Part shown: in pieces, positions 1-7,682 of the stretch
Layout of the letters: the number at the start of each line of letters is the position of its first letter
Position numbering within the stretch: the stretch's first letter is position 1
Assembly: GCA_016716405.1 (NCBI GenBank)
Contig: JADJWK010000002.1
Coordinates: 372,001 to 436,000, forward strand
Direction of reading: 5' to 3'
Source of the DNA: Candidatus Melainabacteria bacterium
GTDB taxonomy: Bacteria; Cyanobacteriota; Vampirovibrionia; Obscuribacterales; Obscuribacteraceae
Length of the DNA: 64,000 bases
The notes under the pieces: model-generated
What the model saw: only the letters and a program-made list of their open reading frames with translations
What the model was told of the DNA's origin: nothing
The model's database searches: none
Translations under genes and position numbers: made by a program

Positions 1-2
1 CA

Positions 3-566
3 AAAGCCCTGGAGCAGCACAAGGGCATCTCCTGGGAGGAGATCCCGACCGGTCCGCCTCATACTTATCATAAAGAGCACTTCCTCCGCCTGGTGGATGT
101 AAGGCTCGCCCTGGCCGACGCCGAGGGGCAGAGCATGATCCGGGAGCTGGACTTCGCCACCGGCAGAGAGTTCTGGAAAGAGCTGTCCGGCGAGCGCGCT
201 TATGGAGCCGAGCAGGCCGATGCCACCATCTCTTTCTCTTATCCGGGCTACGAGCAGATAAGCGTCCTGCTCGAGATCGATACGGGCAATTTCAGGCAGA
301 CCAGGCACTGGGAGCCTAAGATCCGCTCTTTTCTCAAGACCGGCTTCCCGATCTGGGTAGTGACCGGGAGCATCCCCAGGATCCTCACCTTGCAGAAGTG
401 GACCCAGCCGCTTCTGGAGGAAGCCAGCGTCGGTCCGGGCAAATGTGTTTTTGCCGTCTATGAAGATCTGGTAGAGAAAGGCATATTCGGCGCGGTCTGG
501 CAGCGCACCGACGGCAGTATCACCGACCTGCGCCCGCGTTTGCCGGAGGTCAATTCCGGGGCATGA
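3..566 (+). CDS. Partial protein, possibly replication-relaxation-like (5' end outside window)
   Basis: The frame is open from base 3 through the left edge to a TGA at 564-566, so this is the C-terminal part (about 187 residues) of a gene that starts upstream; a GTG at 93 is only an internal possibility. The visible part has the order HTYHKEH then VDVRLAL, then LLEIDTGNFRQ and a Lys-Ile-Arg-Ser-Phe stretch followed by a hydrophobic strand (IWVVTGS). An acidic LEID followed by a spaced Lys resembles the replication-relaxation / nuclease-like fold seen in plasmid and mobile-element proteins. That is a pattern match by eye only, and catalytic function is not claimed. It overlaps the convergent ABC ATPase gene by 17 nt. 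Confidence 0.5.
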   Translation, partial: KALEQHKGISWEEIPTGPPHTYHKEHFLRLVDVRLALADAEGQSMIRELDFATGREFWKELSGERAYGAEQADATISFSYPGYEQISVLLEIDTGNFRQTRHWEPKIRSFLKTGFPIWVVTGSIPRILTLQKWTQPLLEEASVGPGKCVFAVYEDLVEKGIFGAVWQRTDGSITDLRPRLPEVNSGA

Positions 567-1536
567 GGCTCTCGGCGAAGTGACAGGCTGAGAAATGGTC
601 CGGGCTCACTTCTCTGAGCTCGGGAATCTCGATCTTGCAACGCTCCTCCGCCATCGGGCAGCGGGTATGGAAGCTGCAGCCGGGGGGAGGATTGGCGGGG
701 CTCGGCAGATCGCCTTCGAGCAAGATCCGGCCGCTGCGATCGAAATCAGGATCGGGTACCGGCGCCGCCGATATCAGGGCCCGGGCGTAAGGATGCAGGG
801 GATTCTCGTAGACGTCTCTTGTGGCTCCGATCTCGACTATCTTGCCAAGATACATGACTGCGATGCGGTCGCTGATATAACGAACCACGTCCAGGTTGTG
901 GGCGATGAAAATATAGGTCAGGTTGAACTCTTTCTTCAGGTCGATGAGCAGATTGAGGATCTGGGCCTGGACGCTGACATCCAGCGCCGATACCGGCTCG
1001 TCGGCGACGATCACCCGGGGCCGCAGGGCTAGAGCCCGGGCGATACCGATCCTCTGTCTTTGACCGCCGGAGAATTCGTGGGGATATCTCTGGGACATTT
1101 CTCTTGAAAGTCCGACCAGGTCCATGAGCTCCAGGACCTTATCCCTGAGGGCCTGACCGGAGGCGGCACGGTGGACCTCCAGGGGCTCGGCGATGATTTT
1201 TTCCACCGTCATCCGGGGATCGAGGCTGGCATAGGGGTTCTGAAAGACTATCTGGAGGTCCCGGCGGAGCTTTTTCATCTCTTTCTCGGAGCAGGTGAGC
1301 ACCTCCTTGCCGGCGAAGCTGACGCTGCCGCTGGTGGCCGGCAGGAGCCGGAGCATCACCCGTCCCAGGGTGGACTTGCCGCAGCCGGACTCCCCTACCA
1401 GTCCCAGGGTCTCACCTTCCTTGACATCGAGGTCGACCCCGTCCAGGGCCCGGACGGCTCCGACCTGGCGGTTGAAGAAGCCTTTGCGGATGGGAAAATG
1501 TTTTTTGAGACCCTTGAGGGAGATGAACTGAGTCAT
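550..1536 (-). CDS. Peptide ABC transporter ATP-binding protein (DppF/OppF type)
   Basis: ATPase subunit of an oligopeptide/dipeptide ABC importer, acting on the inner face of the cytoplasmic membrane. Walker A (GESGCGKST) lies near residues 48-56, followed by a Q-loop (VFQNPYASLDPRM), the signature SGGQRQRIGIARAL and Walker B with D-loop (VIVADEPVSALDVS). The C-terminal extension HPYARALISAAP plus a Cys-containing tail (FHTRCPMAEERC) is typical of the OppF/DppF branch, as is the length of about 328 residues. I start at the ATG at 1536 because MTQFISLKGLKKHF matches the usual family N-terminus; an in-frame ATG at 1560 would add eight residues. No permease or binding-protein gene is adjacent, so the partners must lie elsewhere or beyond the left edge. 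Confidence 0.93.
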   Translation of the reverse strand: MTQFISLKGLKKHFPIRKGFFNRQVGAVRALDGVDLDVKEGETLGLVGESGCGKSTLGRVMLRLLPATSGSVSFAGKEVLTCSEKEMKKLRRDLQIVFQNPYASLDPRMTVEKIIAEPLEVHRAASGQALRDKVLELMDLVGLSREMSQRYPHEFSGGQRQRIGIARALALRPRVIVADEPVSALDVSVQAQILNLLIDLKKEFNLTYIFIAHNLDVVRYISDRIAVMYLGKIVEIGATRDVYENPLHPYARALISAAPVPDPDFDRSGRILLEGDLPSPANPPPGCSFHTRCPMAEERCKIEIPELREVSPDHFSACHFAESLMPRN

Positions 1537-1572
1537 GCGCTCATAGTGACATATTGACATTGCTTCATGCTA

Positions 1573-1599
1573 GAAGCCGGGCTGCTGGAGCCCGGCTTC
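1573..1599. terminator. Strong hairpin between two minus-strand genes
   Basis: A perfect 11-bp inverted repeat (GAAGCCGGGCT / AGCCCGGCTTC) with a 5-nt loop. It sits just after the end of the minus-strand gene at 1630-2007 and before the start of the ABC ATPase gene. It has no clear U-tract on either side, so it may be a terminator, a pause site or an mRNA stabiliser. Confidence 0.5.
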
Positions 1600-1629
1600 G
1601 AAGCTGTTGTGAGTGCTTTGTCTCCGAGG

Positions 1630-2007
1630 TCAGGAGAGCCGATCGCTCCAGAGCGTAAGCTGCTGGCCGACGGCGGCGAGCAGGCTGGCGAAGAAACCGA
1701 CGCGTTTGGCCTCGGCGTACACCCAGCCATTCTTGAGGTCCGAGCGGATTCCTCGTCCACCATGCCTGGTGGCGCGGGAGCTCGAGGATTCGTGCTGATG
1801 TCTGGGCCGCCTGACTAGATTGCGAGGCAGCTCGGCGAGGGACGAATCGCTGGTGATACTGGATACGGTGAAGGCCGGAGCCGATTCGTCGTATCTTCCC
1901 CAGAGGCTTTCTTTGACCTTGTAGGGCTTGGGCTCTCTGACGAAAACGAACCAGTATACAAATGAGAGTAGAAGCAGCTCGAATGCGATAAGAACGTAAG
2001 CGAACAT
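1630..2007 (-). CDS. Hypothetical protein with one N-terminal membrane helix
   Basis: About 125 residues. I chose the ATG at 2007 because GGGAGGCGGTC lies directly upstream as a good ribosome-binding site, and because translation then opens with a membrane helix (MFAYVLIAFELLLLSFVYWF). The rest is soluble: a basic KPYKVKESLWGRY stretch, a Ser/Arg-rich middle and a tail containing FFASLLAAVGQQL. Overlapping frames are also open here, so the C-terminal reading is less certain than the start. I recognise no family. The single helix plus a charged cytoplasmic tail suggests a small membrane-anchored protein. Confidence 0.55.
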   Translation of the reverse strand: MFAYVLIAFELLLLSFVYWFVFVREPKPYKVKESLWGRYDESAPAFTVSSITSDSSLAELPRNLVRRPRHQHESSSSRATRHGGRGIRSDLKNGWVYAEAKRVGFFASLLAAVGQQLTLWSDRLS

Positions 2008-2352
2008 GACCGCCTCCCGGCACGAGGCCTGTCCAGGGACACCGAAGGAAAACAACAATTGCAGCAGACGAATGTGTTTCTTAACCTTAGTCAATATTTT
2101 AACGAAAGATTACGAAAGGTCCAGAGGTTTCTAATGAAAATCAAGTTGTCAAGCCATTAAATCTATCCGGCGCAATGCCAGCGATAGCGGGGCAAAGCGG
2201 CGAAAAGCCCAGCAGTTCTTGACTATCAGGGTTTGCCTTATACCAGAAATCTTTATATTCCGAGAGGCTAATTGCATTGTTGTCAAGTATTTTTTAGCTT
2301 AAGTGCTCTGTAATAAGTTATTGATGCTTAGTATCGAGAGACCGAGGTAAAC
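2008..2352. promoter_or_regulatory. AT-rich divergent intergenic region
   Basis: 345 bp between the divergent starts at 2007 and 2353, clearly AT-richer than the surrounding coding DNA, and the obvious place for two promoters. TTGACT at 2219-2224 and TTGTCA at 2280-2285 resemble -35 boxes, but neither has a well-spaced -10 that I trust. No ORF or convincing structured RNA is seen. Confidence 0.4.
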
Positions 2353-3543
2353 ATGGAAGTCAGCAGTGTCGGAGTGGTCGGCGCCGGAACGATGGGGGCA
2401 TCAATCGTGGTGTCGCTTCTCAGTAGCGGCTATCAGGTGCTCCTCAAAGAAGCTGATGAAGAGTTGCTTGCCAAGGGACTGGCAAATATCGACAGGATTC
2501 AGAAGAAGCGGGAGAGCAAAGGTGTCGATCCGCAGATCATAGGCAAGGAGATGGAGCGGCTTACTACTTCGCTTGCCTGGAACGACTTCACCGAGATCGA
2601 TCTGGTGATCGAGGCGGTTCCCGAGACCCTGGCGATCAAGAAAGCCGTATTCGAGGCCCTGGACGAGCACTGCCATCTCAATGCCATTCTGGCCACCAAC
2701 ACCAGCAGTCTCTCGATTACCCAGATCGGCGCCTTTACTCTGAGACCGGACAAAGTCGTGGGACTGCATTTTTTCAACCCGGCCCATCTGATGAAGCTGG
2801 TTGAGGTGATTCCCGGTCTCGAGACCTCCGAAGATACGGTGGAGACAGCGCTGTCTCTGGGACGCTCTCTGGGCAAGCTCGCTGTGCGGGTGGAAGAATG
2901 CCCGTCCTTTCTGGTCAACCGGCTTCTGGGCCGGTATATGAACGAATCCCTTTTCTGCCTCGAGGATGGACTGGCGGACATCGAGACTATCGACTCCGCG
3001 GCTGTGGATTTCGTGGTTCCAATCGGTCCCCTGGCTCTCAGGGACATGAACGGCGCCGACATCGGCCTGGCGGTAGCCAGTTACAACCATCAGGAGTACG
3101 GTGTTCGCTATGCGGTCCCCTCCATCCTTGCGAAAATGGTGGATGAGAATCTCCTGGGCAGAAAGACCGGCCGGGGATTCTATATATATGATCCCGAGAG
3201 CGGCAAGAAGGCCGGGCCGAATCCCCGGATAGTGGAGCTTATAGGGAAGAAGAGGGGCAAGAGCAAGGGCAAGAGCAGGCTGGATCCGGTCCATCTATTC
3301 CTGCCCATGATCAACGAGGCATTTCTGGTCATGCAGGAGAGGATCTGCTCTCCTCTGGATATCGACCCGGCTTTGATGGCGGGGCTGGGCATGCGCCGGG
3401 GTCCCTTCGCCATCGCCCAGGACATCGGGCTTGACCGCTGTCTCGAGCTCACCAGCGAGGCATTCGAGCTCTATGGCGAGCGCTTCCGCCCGGCTCCTCT
3501 GCTCAAGCGTTTTGTCCACGCCCGACGTAGCACGATTTTCTAG
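2353..3543 (+). CDS. 3-hydroxyacyl-CoA dehydrogenase
   Basis: NAD-dependent oxidation of (S)-3-hydroxyacyl-CoA to 3-ketoacyl-CoA in fatty-acid beta-oxidation or butanoate metabolism, cytosolic. The N-terminal Rossmann motif GAGTMG is at residues 10-15. It is followed by ATNTSSLSI, the family signature GLHFFNPAHLMKLVEVI and the helical dimerisation domain (NRLLGRYMNE). A second, C-terminal helical 3HCDH domain (LFLPMINEAFLVMQE, then GLGMRRGPFAIAQDIG) makes 396 residues in all, longer than the 280-residue single-domain enzymes and like the dehydrogenase half of FadB without its hydratase half. The ATG is preceded by GAGGT at a good distance. No thiolase or hydratase gene is adjacent. Confidence 0.92.
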   Translation: MEVSSVGVVGAGTMGASIVVSLLSSGYQVLLKEADEELLAKGLANIDRIQKKRESKGVDPQIIGKEMERLTTSLAWNDFTEIDLVIEAVPETLAIKKAVFEALDEHCHLNAILATNTSSLSITQIGAFTLRPDKVVGLHFFNPAHLMKLVEVIPGLETSEDTVETALSLGRSLGKLAVRVEECPSFLVNRLLGRYMNESLFCLEDGLADIETIDSAAVDFVVPIGPLALRDMNGADIGLAVASYNHQEYGVRYAVPSILAKMVDENLLGRKTGRGFYIYDPESGKKAGPNPRIVELIGKKRGKSKGKSRLDPVHLFLPMINEAFLVMQERICSPLDIDPALMAGLGMRRGPFAIAQDIGLDRCLELTSEAFELYGERFRPAPLLKRFVHARRSTIF

Positions 3544-3649
3544 ATCGAGATCCCTGCCCTGTTCCATCGACTGGGACCGGAACAAAACCGGCCTGCAGGC
3601 GTCTTCCCTTGTGTGGCAATTCAAATTTCAATGTCCGGGGTCAACGCAG

Positions 3650-4867
3650 ATGAAGTCCAGCTTTACCAGAAAATCAGTCGCTCTTCTTATGGCTCTCTCT
3701 TTTGCGGTACCCCTGACTCTTGCTGCGACTCCACTTTCGGCAAGCCAGACGGGACAGCTCGCCAGCGCCGAGAAGATGCTTTTTGGTAGTACCAGATCCG
3801 GTACCACCGAGTCCCGCCTCGAGGCTGTGGAAATCAATCTCTTCGGTCGCAAGAGCGCCGGCGAGAGCGCCGCCAGGCTCGCCAGGATCGAGCAGGTGGT
3901 GGGGGGCGCCCGGAGCTCCTACCTGATGCCTCCCCTGGCCGGCTCGTTCGATTCAGGGATGGAGGTAAGAGAGGCTCCTGATGCATATTCGAGCGGATCT
4001 TCCGATACGCTCGAGCAGGCGATGCTCGCTTATACCTCGGGCCGTATCGATGAGGCCGAGCGAGGCTTCAAGGACGTCCTTCGAGAAGACCCGAACAGCG
4101 CCGACGCCAATTTCAATTTGGGCGTGATCGCCGAAAGCAAGGGCAATAAGACCGAAGCCCTCCGCTATTACGAGCGGGCCAGCTCTCTCAATCCCGGGGA
4201 CGGCGAGCTCAAGGCTACTGTCTCTTCCCTGCGCTCTGATCTGGCCGGCGCCGAGCGCGAGCGCATCGCCGAAAGACAGCAAGCCGAGCGGGACAGAGCC
4301 GAGCAGGCTAGAACAGACCGGCTCAAGCAAGCCGTTGCCGATGCCTCGAGCCTGTATAAGAAAGGCGATTACCGGGGCGCCGCCGCCAGGCTCGAGGGCG
4401 TAGCCGCCCAGGCTCCCGGTGATCCCGATGTCCAGTATGCCCTGGGCCAGGCCTATCGTGGCAGCGGCGACCTCGACAGAGCCCGTGATGCTTTCTCCCG
4501 GGCCCGGGCTATCGACCCGTCGAGCTCGATCTATCGCAATGCCCTGGCTGAGCTGAATTCCAGTTCCTCACCGGCATCATCTCCGTCCGTCGGCCCGGTA
4601 TCGGCACCGGCGGTGGCTTACGAGCCTGCTCCGGTGTCCCAGCCGGTAGGTGAGATCACACCTTTCAGCTCTTCCGCCGAGAAGAGCGGCGGTCTCAAGC
4701 TCGGTCCTTCCGGACTGGGCTCCAGGCTCAAGAGAGCCGTGGCTGGCGGAGCGGTGGGGGCGGCAGCCGGAGCCCTGATGAGCGCTCAAACCAGTCGTAG
4801 TATCAAGAGCGGTGCTCTGCAGGGAGCGATCATGGGTGGCTTGCTCGGCTATTTGTCGGGTCGCTGA
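3650..4867 (+). CDS. Secreted TPR protein with C-terminal glycine zipper
   Basis: About 405 residues. I start at the ATG at 3650, which opens with a signal peptide (MKSSFTRKSVALLMALSFAV then an AxA-type end); the same frame is open further upstream but there overlaps the dehydrogenase gene. Two groups of TPRs follow: FNLGVIAESKGNKTEALRYY and, after a charged coiled-coil-like stretch (ERERIAERQQAERDRAEQ), VQYALGQAYRGSGDLDRARD. A Ser/Pro-rich linker leads to a glycine-zipper tail (AVAGGAVGAAAGALM and GAIMGGLLGYL), typical of peptides that insert into membranes. It is probably an envelope scaffold. It lies 15 nt upstream of the TonB-like gene and is likely cotranscribed with it. Confidence 0.8.
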   Translation: MKSSFTRKSVALLMALSFAVPLTLAATPLSASQTGQLASAEKMLFGSTRSGTTESRLEAVEINLFGRKSAGESAARLARIEQVVGGARSSYLMPPLAGSFDSGMEVREAPDAYSSGSSDTLEQAMLAYTSGRIDEAERGFKDVLREDPNSADANFNLGVIAESKGNKTEALRYYERASSLNPGDGELKATVSSLRSDLAGAERERIAERQQAERDRAEQARTDRLKQAVADASSLYKKGDYRGAAARLEGVAAQAPGDPDVQYALGQAYRGSGDLDRARDAFSRARAIDPSSSIYRNALAELNSSSSPASSPSVGPVSAPAVAYEPAPVSQPVGEITPFSSSAEKSGGLKLGPSGLGSRLKRAVAGGAVGAAAGALMSAQTSRSIKSGALQGAIMGGLLGYLSGR

Positions 4868-4882
4868 TCGGAGATCTTCAAA

Positions 4883-5614
4883 ATGAACCGCAGATTTTCA
4901 ATTGGACTGACCAACGGCGCTATCGCCCTGTCGATATTGTCCGCACCATATACGGTTAACGCTTCTTTCGCCCAGACCCTGCAGGGAGGCGTGTCCAAGT
5001 CTGATTCGGTTATGAGGCTGGCGCGGCCTGTTTCTGGCGCAGTACGGGACAGCGGGGAGGTCATGCCCCCGGTGGCGCCCCCGCGCCGTATTGCCCGGGC
5101 TCCCCTGGCTTCCGGAGCCGGTCTGGTGGACACCAGCGCTTTCGCTCCCCTGACTGCCCGGGCCTCCCGAGAGTCTTTCCAGGCAACGGACCCTCGACTC
5201 GGCCTGGCCAGCCCTGCTCAGTTCGATAGTCCCAGGGGCTTCGACCTGGGCGCCGAGGCCGGCGAGCGCGAGCTCAAGCTCGCCTGGGATCGCTGGCACC
5301 AGCAACTGAGCAAGACCATTTACGAGAACTGGAGCCGGGTGGCGGACGAGCCGGGAAAAGCCACCCTGAAAGTGACGGTCACCCGGAACCGCACCATCTC
5401 TATCGATGTGCTCAGATCCTCGGGCTCGCGCTCCTTCGACCGCACCCTCGTCGGGGAGATCCAGGCTCTTTCCGGCAATCCCGGTCTGACTTTCCCCGGG
5501 GGCTCCCAGCGGCAGCAGGTGAGCTTCGAGGCCGACTATATGGCGGCCAGCGACGTAAAGCCCGGCTATACCTGGGTGAAGAACGATGTGGAGACTGTGC
5601 GCCAGCGCTACTGA
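4883..5614 (+). CDS. Secreted protein with TonB/TolA-like C-terminal domain
   Basis: 243 residues. The ATG has GGAG eight bases upstream, and an N-terminal signal sequence ends near the Ala-Ser-Phe-Ala-Gln stretch around residue 30. After a Pro/Ala-rich linker comes a domain running from WDRWHQQLSKTIYENWSR through ATLKVTVTRNRTI to SFDRTLVGEIQAL. This is the W-then-beta-strand pattern of TonB or TolA C-terminal domains (TonB_2 type). No N-terminal transmembrane anchor remains after signal cleavage, so it is probably periplasmic rather than an ExbB/ExbD-driven energy transducer. It follows the TPR/glycine-zipper gene, and the pair may act together in the envelope. Confidence 0.72.
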   Translation: MNRRFSIGLTNGAIALSILSAPYTVNASFAQTLQGGVSKSDSVMRLARPVSGAVRDSGEVMPPVAPPRRIARAPLASGAGLVDTSAFAPLTARASRESFQATDPRLGLASPAQFDSPRGFDLGAEAGERELKLAWDRWHQQLSKTIYENWSRVADEPGKATLKVTVTRNRTISIDVLRSSGSRSFDRTLVGEIQALSGNPGLTFPGGSQRQQVSFEADYMAASDVKPGYTWVKNDVETVRQRY

Positions 5615-5619
5615 CGCCT

Positions 5620-5934
5620 TCAGTGGCGGGTGAGGCTGTCGGTATCGTTGTTTCTCTTGACCAGCTCGGTGAGAGCGCTGATCTTGGCATTGAGCTGTTT
5701 GACCGAATGCCACAGAAAAGCCACACCGCACCACATCACAAGGATAGCTGCGGCTGCCGAGCAACCGGCTGCGACAAAATTGTTGATATAGACCGCGTAG
5801 ACGATGAGCAATGAGAATAGAATCGTCATGCTGCCGATAATCACCAGCCAGATGCTGGTCACCGGTCTGACCGGTTTTTCTTTGGCGACACGGAAGAGAC
5901 CGGTTTTGGAAAGCAAGTTCTCGCCGAAATCCAT
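5620..5934 (-). CDS. Small membrane protein with two helices
   Basis: 104 residues starting at an ATG with GGAG six bases upstream. There are two hydrophobic helices, IWLVIIGSMTILFSLLIVYAV and a second, Ala/Val-rich one (AAAAILVMWCGVAFLW). They are followed by a short amphipathic, coiled-coil-like tail (VKQLNAKISALTELVKR) that should lie in the cytoplasm. No family recognised. Its stop is 5 nt from that of the TonB-like gene on the other strand. Confidence 0.72.
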   Translation of the reverse strand: MDFGENLLSKTGLFRVAKEKPVRPVTSIWLVIIGSMTILFSLLIVYAVYINNFVAAGCSAAAAILVMWCGVAFLWHSVKQLNAKISALTELVKRNNDTDSLTRH

Positions 5935-5997
5935 GGCAAACTCCAGATATGTTCTAGTTTCGGACTCCCTGTCAGTTATGCCCAGTATAGCGGAGAT

Positions 5998-6372
5998 TCA
6001 GCGCCTGCCGTTGAGGAGCTTCTCCAGCTCGGCTGAAAAGGTAATGGGATTGAAAGGCTTCGAGATGACTCCTTTCGCCCCCATCCTCTCGAACTGCTTG
6101 CGGTCCTGATCGCTTATCCGGGCCGCGGCGATTATTATCGGCACAGAAGGCGCCCGGTCTCTTATCTTCTCGTAGGCGACCATGCCGTCCATGGCAGGCA
6201 TGCGACTGTCGAGTATGACCAGGTCCGGGTTGTGATCCCCCACCGCCTTCACCGCCTCGGGACCGGAAGAAGCCAGAACCACCTCGAAATCGCCCAGGGA
6301 AGTGAGCGCCAGCCGAGCGATTTTGCGTATGTCAGGATCATCGTCCACGAAGAGGACTTTCTTGGATGCCAT
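5998..6372 (-). CDS. Single-domain response regulator (CheY-like receiver)
   Basis: 124 residues, a complete receiver domain and nothing else. The acidic pair is in FVDDDPD near residue 10, the phospho-acceptor Asp in LVILDSRMP near residue 55, a switch-position Ala in IIIAAARI (a Thr/Ser in many CheY proteins), and the conserved Lys in SKPFNP near residue 105. It would receive a phosphate from a histidine kinase and act by protein contact, since it has no output domain. No kinase gene is adjacent. The start has only a weak ribosome-binding site. Confidence 0.9.
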   Translation of the reverse strand: MASKKVLFVDDDPDIRKIARLALTSLGDFEVVLASSGPEAVKAVGDHNPDLVILDSRMPAMDGMVAYEKIRDRAPSVPIIIAAARISDQDRKQFERMGAKGVISKPFNPITFSAELEKLLNGRR

Positions 6373-6430
6373 GGTAAGTTCGCGGGCGGGGACGGCTTAC
6401 GATCTATCTTAGCTCATATGAGCAGCACGG

Positions 6431-6453
6431 AAACTGCCCGCGAAAGCGGGCAG
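6431..6453 (-). terminator. Intrinsic terminator of the 6486-7517 gene
   Basis: A perfect 8-bp stem (CTGCCCGC / GCGGGCAG) with a 4-nt loop at 6434-6453, followed in the minus-strand direction by TTTCC. It lies about 33 nt beyond the stop of the minus-strand gene ending at 6486. Confidence 0.7.
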
Positions 6454-6485
6454 CTCCTGCTTGTTGTTTATGGCGTAGGAAAGCT

Positions 6486-7517
6486 TCAGCGGCGGGATTT
6501 TTTCCGTCTCTTCCGGCGGGACTGCTTCTTTGTTTTGACTCGAGACTCCACCGGTGCTTCGAGGCTGAAGATGCCGCTGCCATCTTCCAGAGGGTCAGCC
6601 GGAACGCTGTCGATGATGCGCCACTCGTTTGAAGGCTGCGTCGGCTCTTTCGCGATTGAATCCTCGGTCGTGGAATTCTCGGTATCTCCGGTGGAGAGCC
6701 TGGCTGTCTGGATCCAGGGATCGGGCTCGACAAAGGAGAACTGGGCCTTCGCCTTTTCCTCTTTCTCTTTCGGGGCGATTCTTTCCTTGGTTTTTTCAAT
6801 CAGCTGTCCGAGAAGCTGGATGCAGAAGACCTCGTGCACGTCGCTGGTGATGCTGAAGCCCTCGCTGGTCCAGTCGACCGAGCCATCATCGTTGATCACG
6901 GCGTTCCAGCGCGCGATGGACTGGTATTGCAGACGGACATCTTCCAGTGCGATGAGCTCGTCGGCGGGGATGACATAGAAATCGATCCTCTCCCGGCGAC
7001 CTTCCACCACCAGGCTGTAGTAGGAGGTGGAGAATCGTGCCTGGGCGAAGCTCAGGACTGTCTCCCTTGTCTTGTCCTTGATTTCCATATCAGGCTCGGT
7101 GGCGGTAATGAATAGCTCGGAGAGACCCAGGATAGTGTTGAGCTCGGTGGCGAAAGAGAGAAGAAGATTGAAAGTGTGCTCCATCTGGTTGAGCATGGCG
7201 GAGCAAAAGCGGATCTGCTCTCTGGATGAGTTGGATTGCTCGATCCGGCGGCTGCTAAGGAAGTCCATGGCATCATGGGCGAGGCTCATGACCAGGTCGC
7301 GCCGGGAGCCGGAATAACGGGATTTGTGGAGCTGGAGCATTTTGTGGTTCATCAGGGAGCGGTGATTGTCGGCGCCGTGTACCGCCAGCTGGAACATCTG
7401 CCTGTCGATGGAGCGGTTGAAATTGTCCACCACGCGCCATTTGTAGCAGAAGAAATTGTTCTTCGGAAACTGGCGACGATTTTCCATCTCTTGCTGGTTG
7501 ACGATATTTCTGAGCAT
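6486..7517 (-). CDS. Hypothetical protein with basic C-terminal tail
   Basis: 343 residues. The ATG at 7517 has GGAGGAG six bases upstream, a strong start. The first 200 residues look mostly helical and contain no signal peptide or membrane segment. A mixed domain follows (RERIDFYVIPADELIALEDV, then WNAVINDDGSVDW). The last 100 residues are acidic, Ser/Thr/Pro-rich and probably disordered, and end in a dense Arg/Lys tail (KKQSRRKRRKKSRR) that could bind nucleic acid or membrane phosphates. I do not recognise the family. It is monocistronic by appearance, with its own terminator hairpin downstream. Confidence 0.75.
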   Translation of the reverse strand: MLRNIVNQQEMENRRQFPKNNFFCYKWRVVDNFNRSIDRQMFQLAVHGADNHRSLMNHKMLQLHKSRYSGSRRDLVMSLAHDAMDFLSSRRIEQSNSSREQIRFCSAMLNQMEHTFNLLLSFATELNTILGLSELFITATEPDMEIKDKTRETVLSFAQARFSTSYYSLVVEGRRERIDFYVIPADELIALEDVRLQYQSIARWNAVINDDGSVDWTSEGFSITSDVHEVFCIQLLGQLIEKTKERIAPKEKEEKAKAQFSFVEPDPWIQTARLSTGDTENSTTEDSIAKEPTQPSNEWRIIDSVPADPLEDGSGIFSLEAPVESRVKTKKQSRRKRRKKSRR

Positions 7518-7682
7518 GGCTACTCCTCCAACAGTCGTTCCATTTGACCATTGAAAACGGGCGATTCTACTGAGTTATGCGGTCAGCCCCCGGGCTTACC
7601 ATTCAATACTAGCTCTCCGGGAAGAGGCGCGCATCAGCGGATTTGTATCCGCGAAAACGTGTATTAAAGCCGGCAAAGCCCA

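Noticed and set aside
3431..3649. Longer N-terminus for the TPR/glycine-zipper protein
   Set aside because: It would overlap the dehydrogenase gene and place the signal peptide inside the protein; the ATG at 3650 gives a proper signal peptide.
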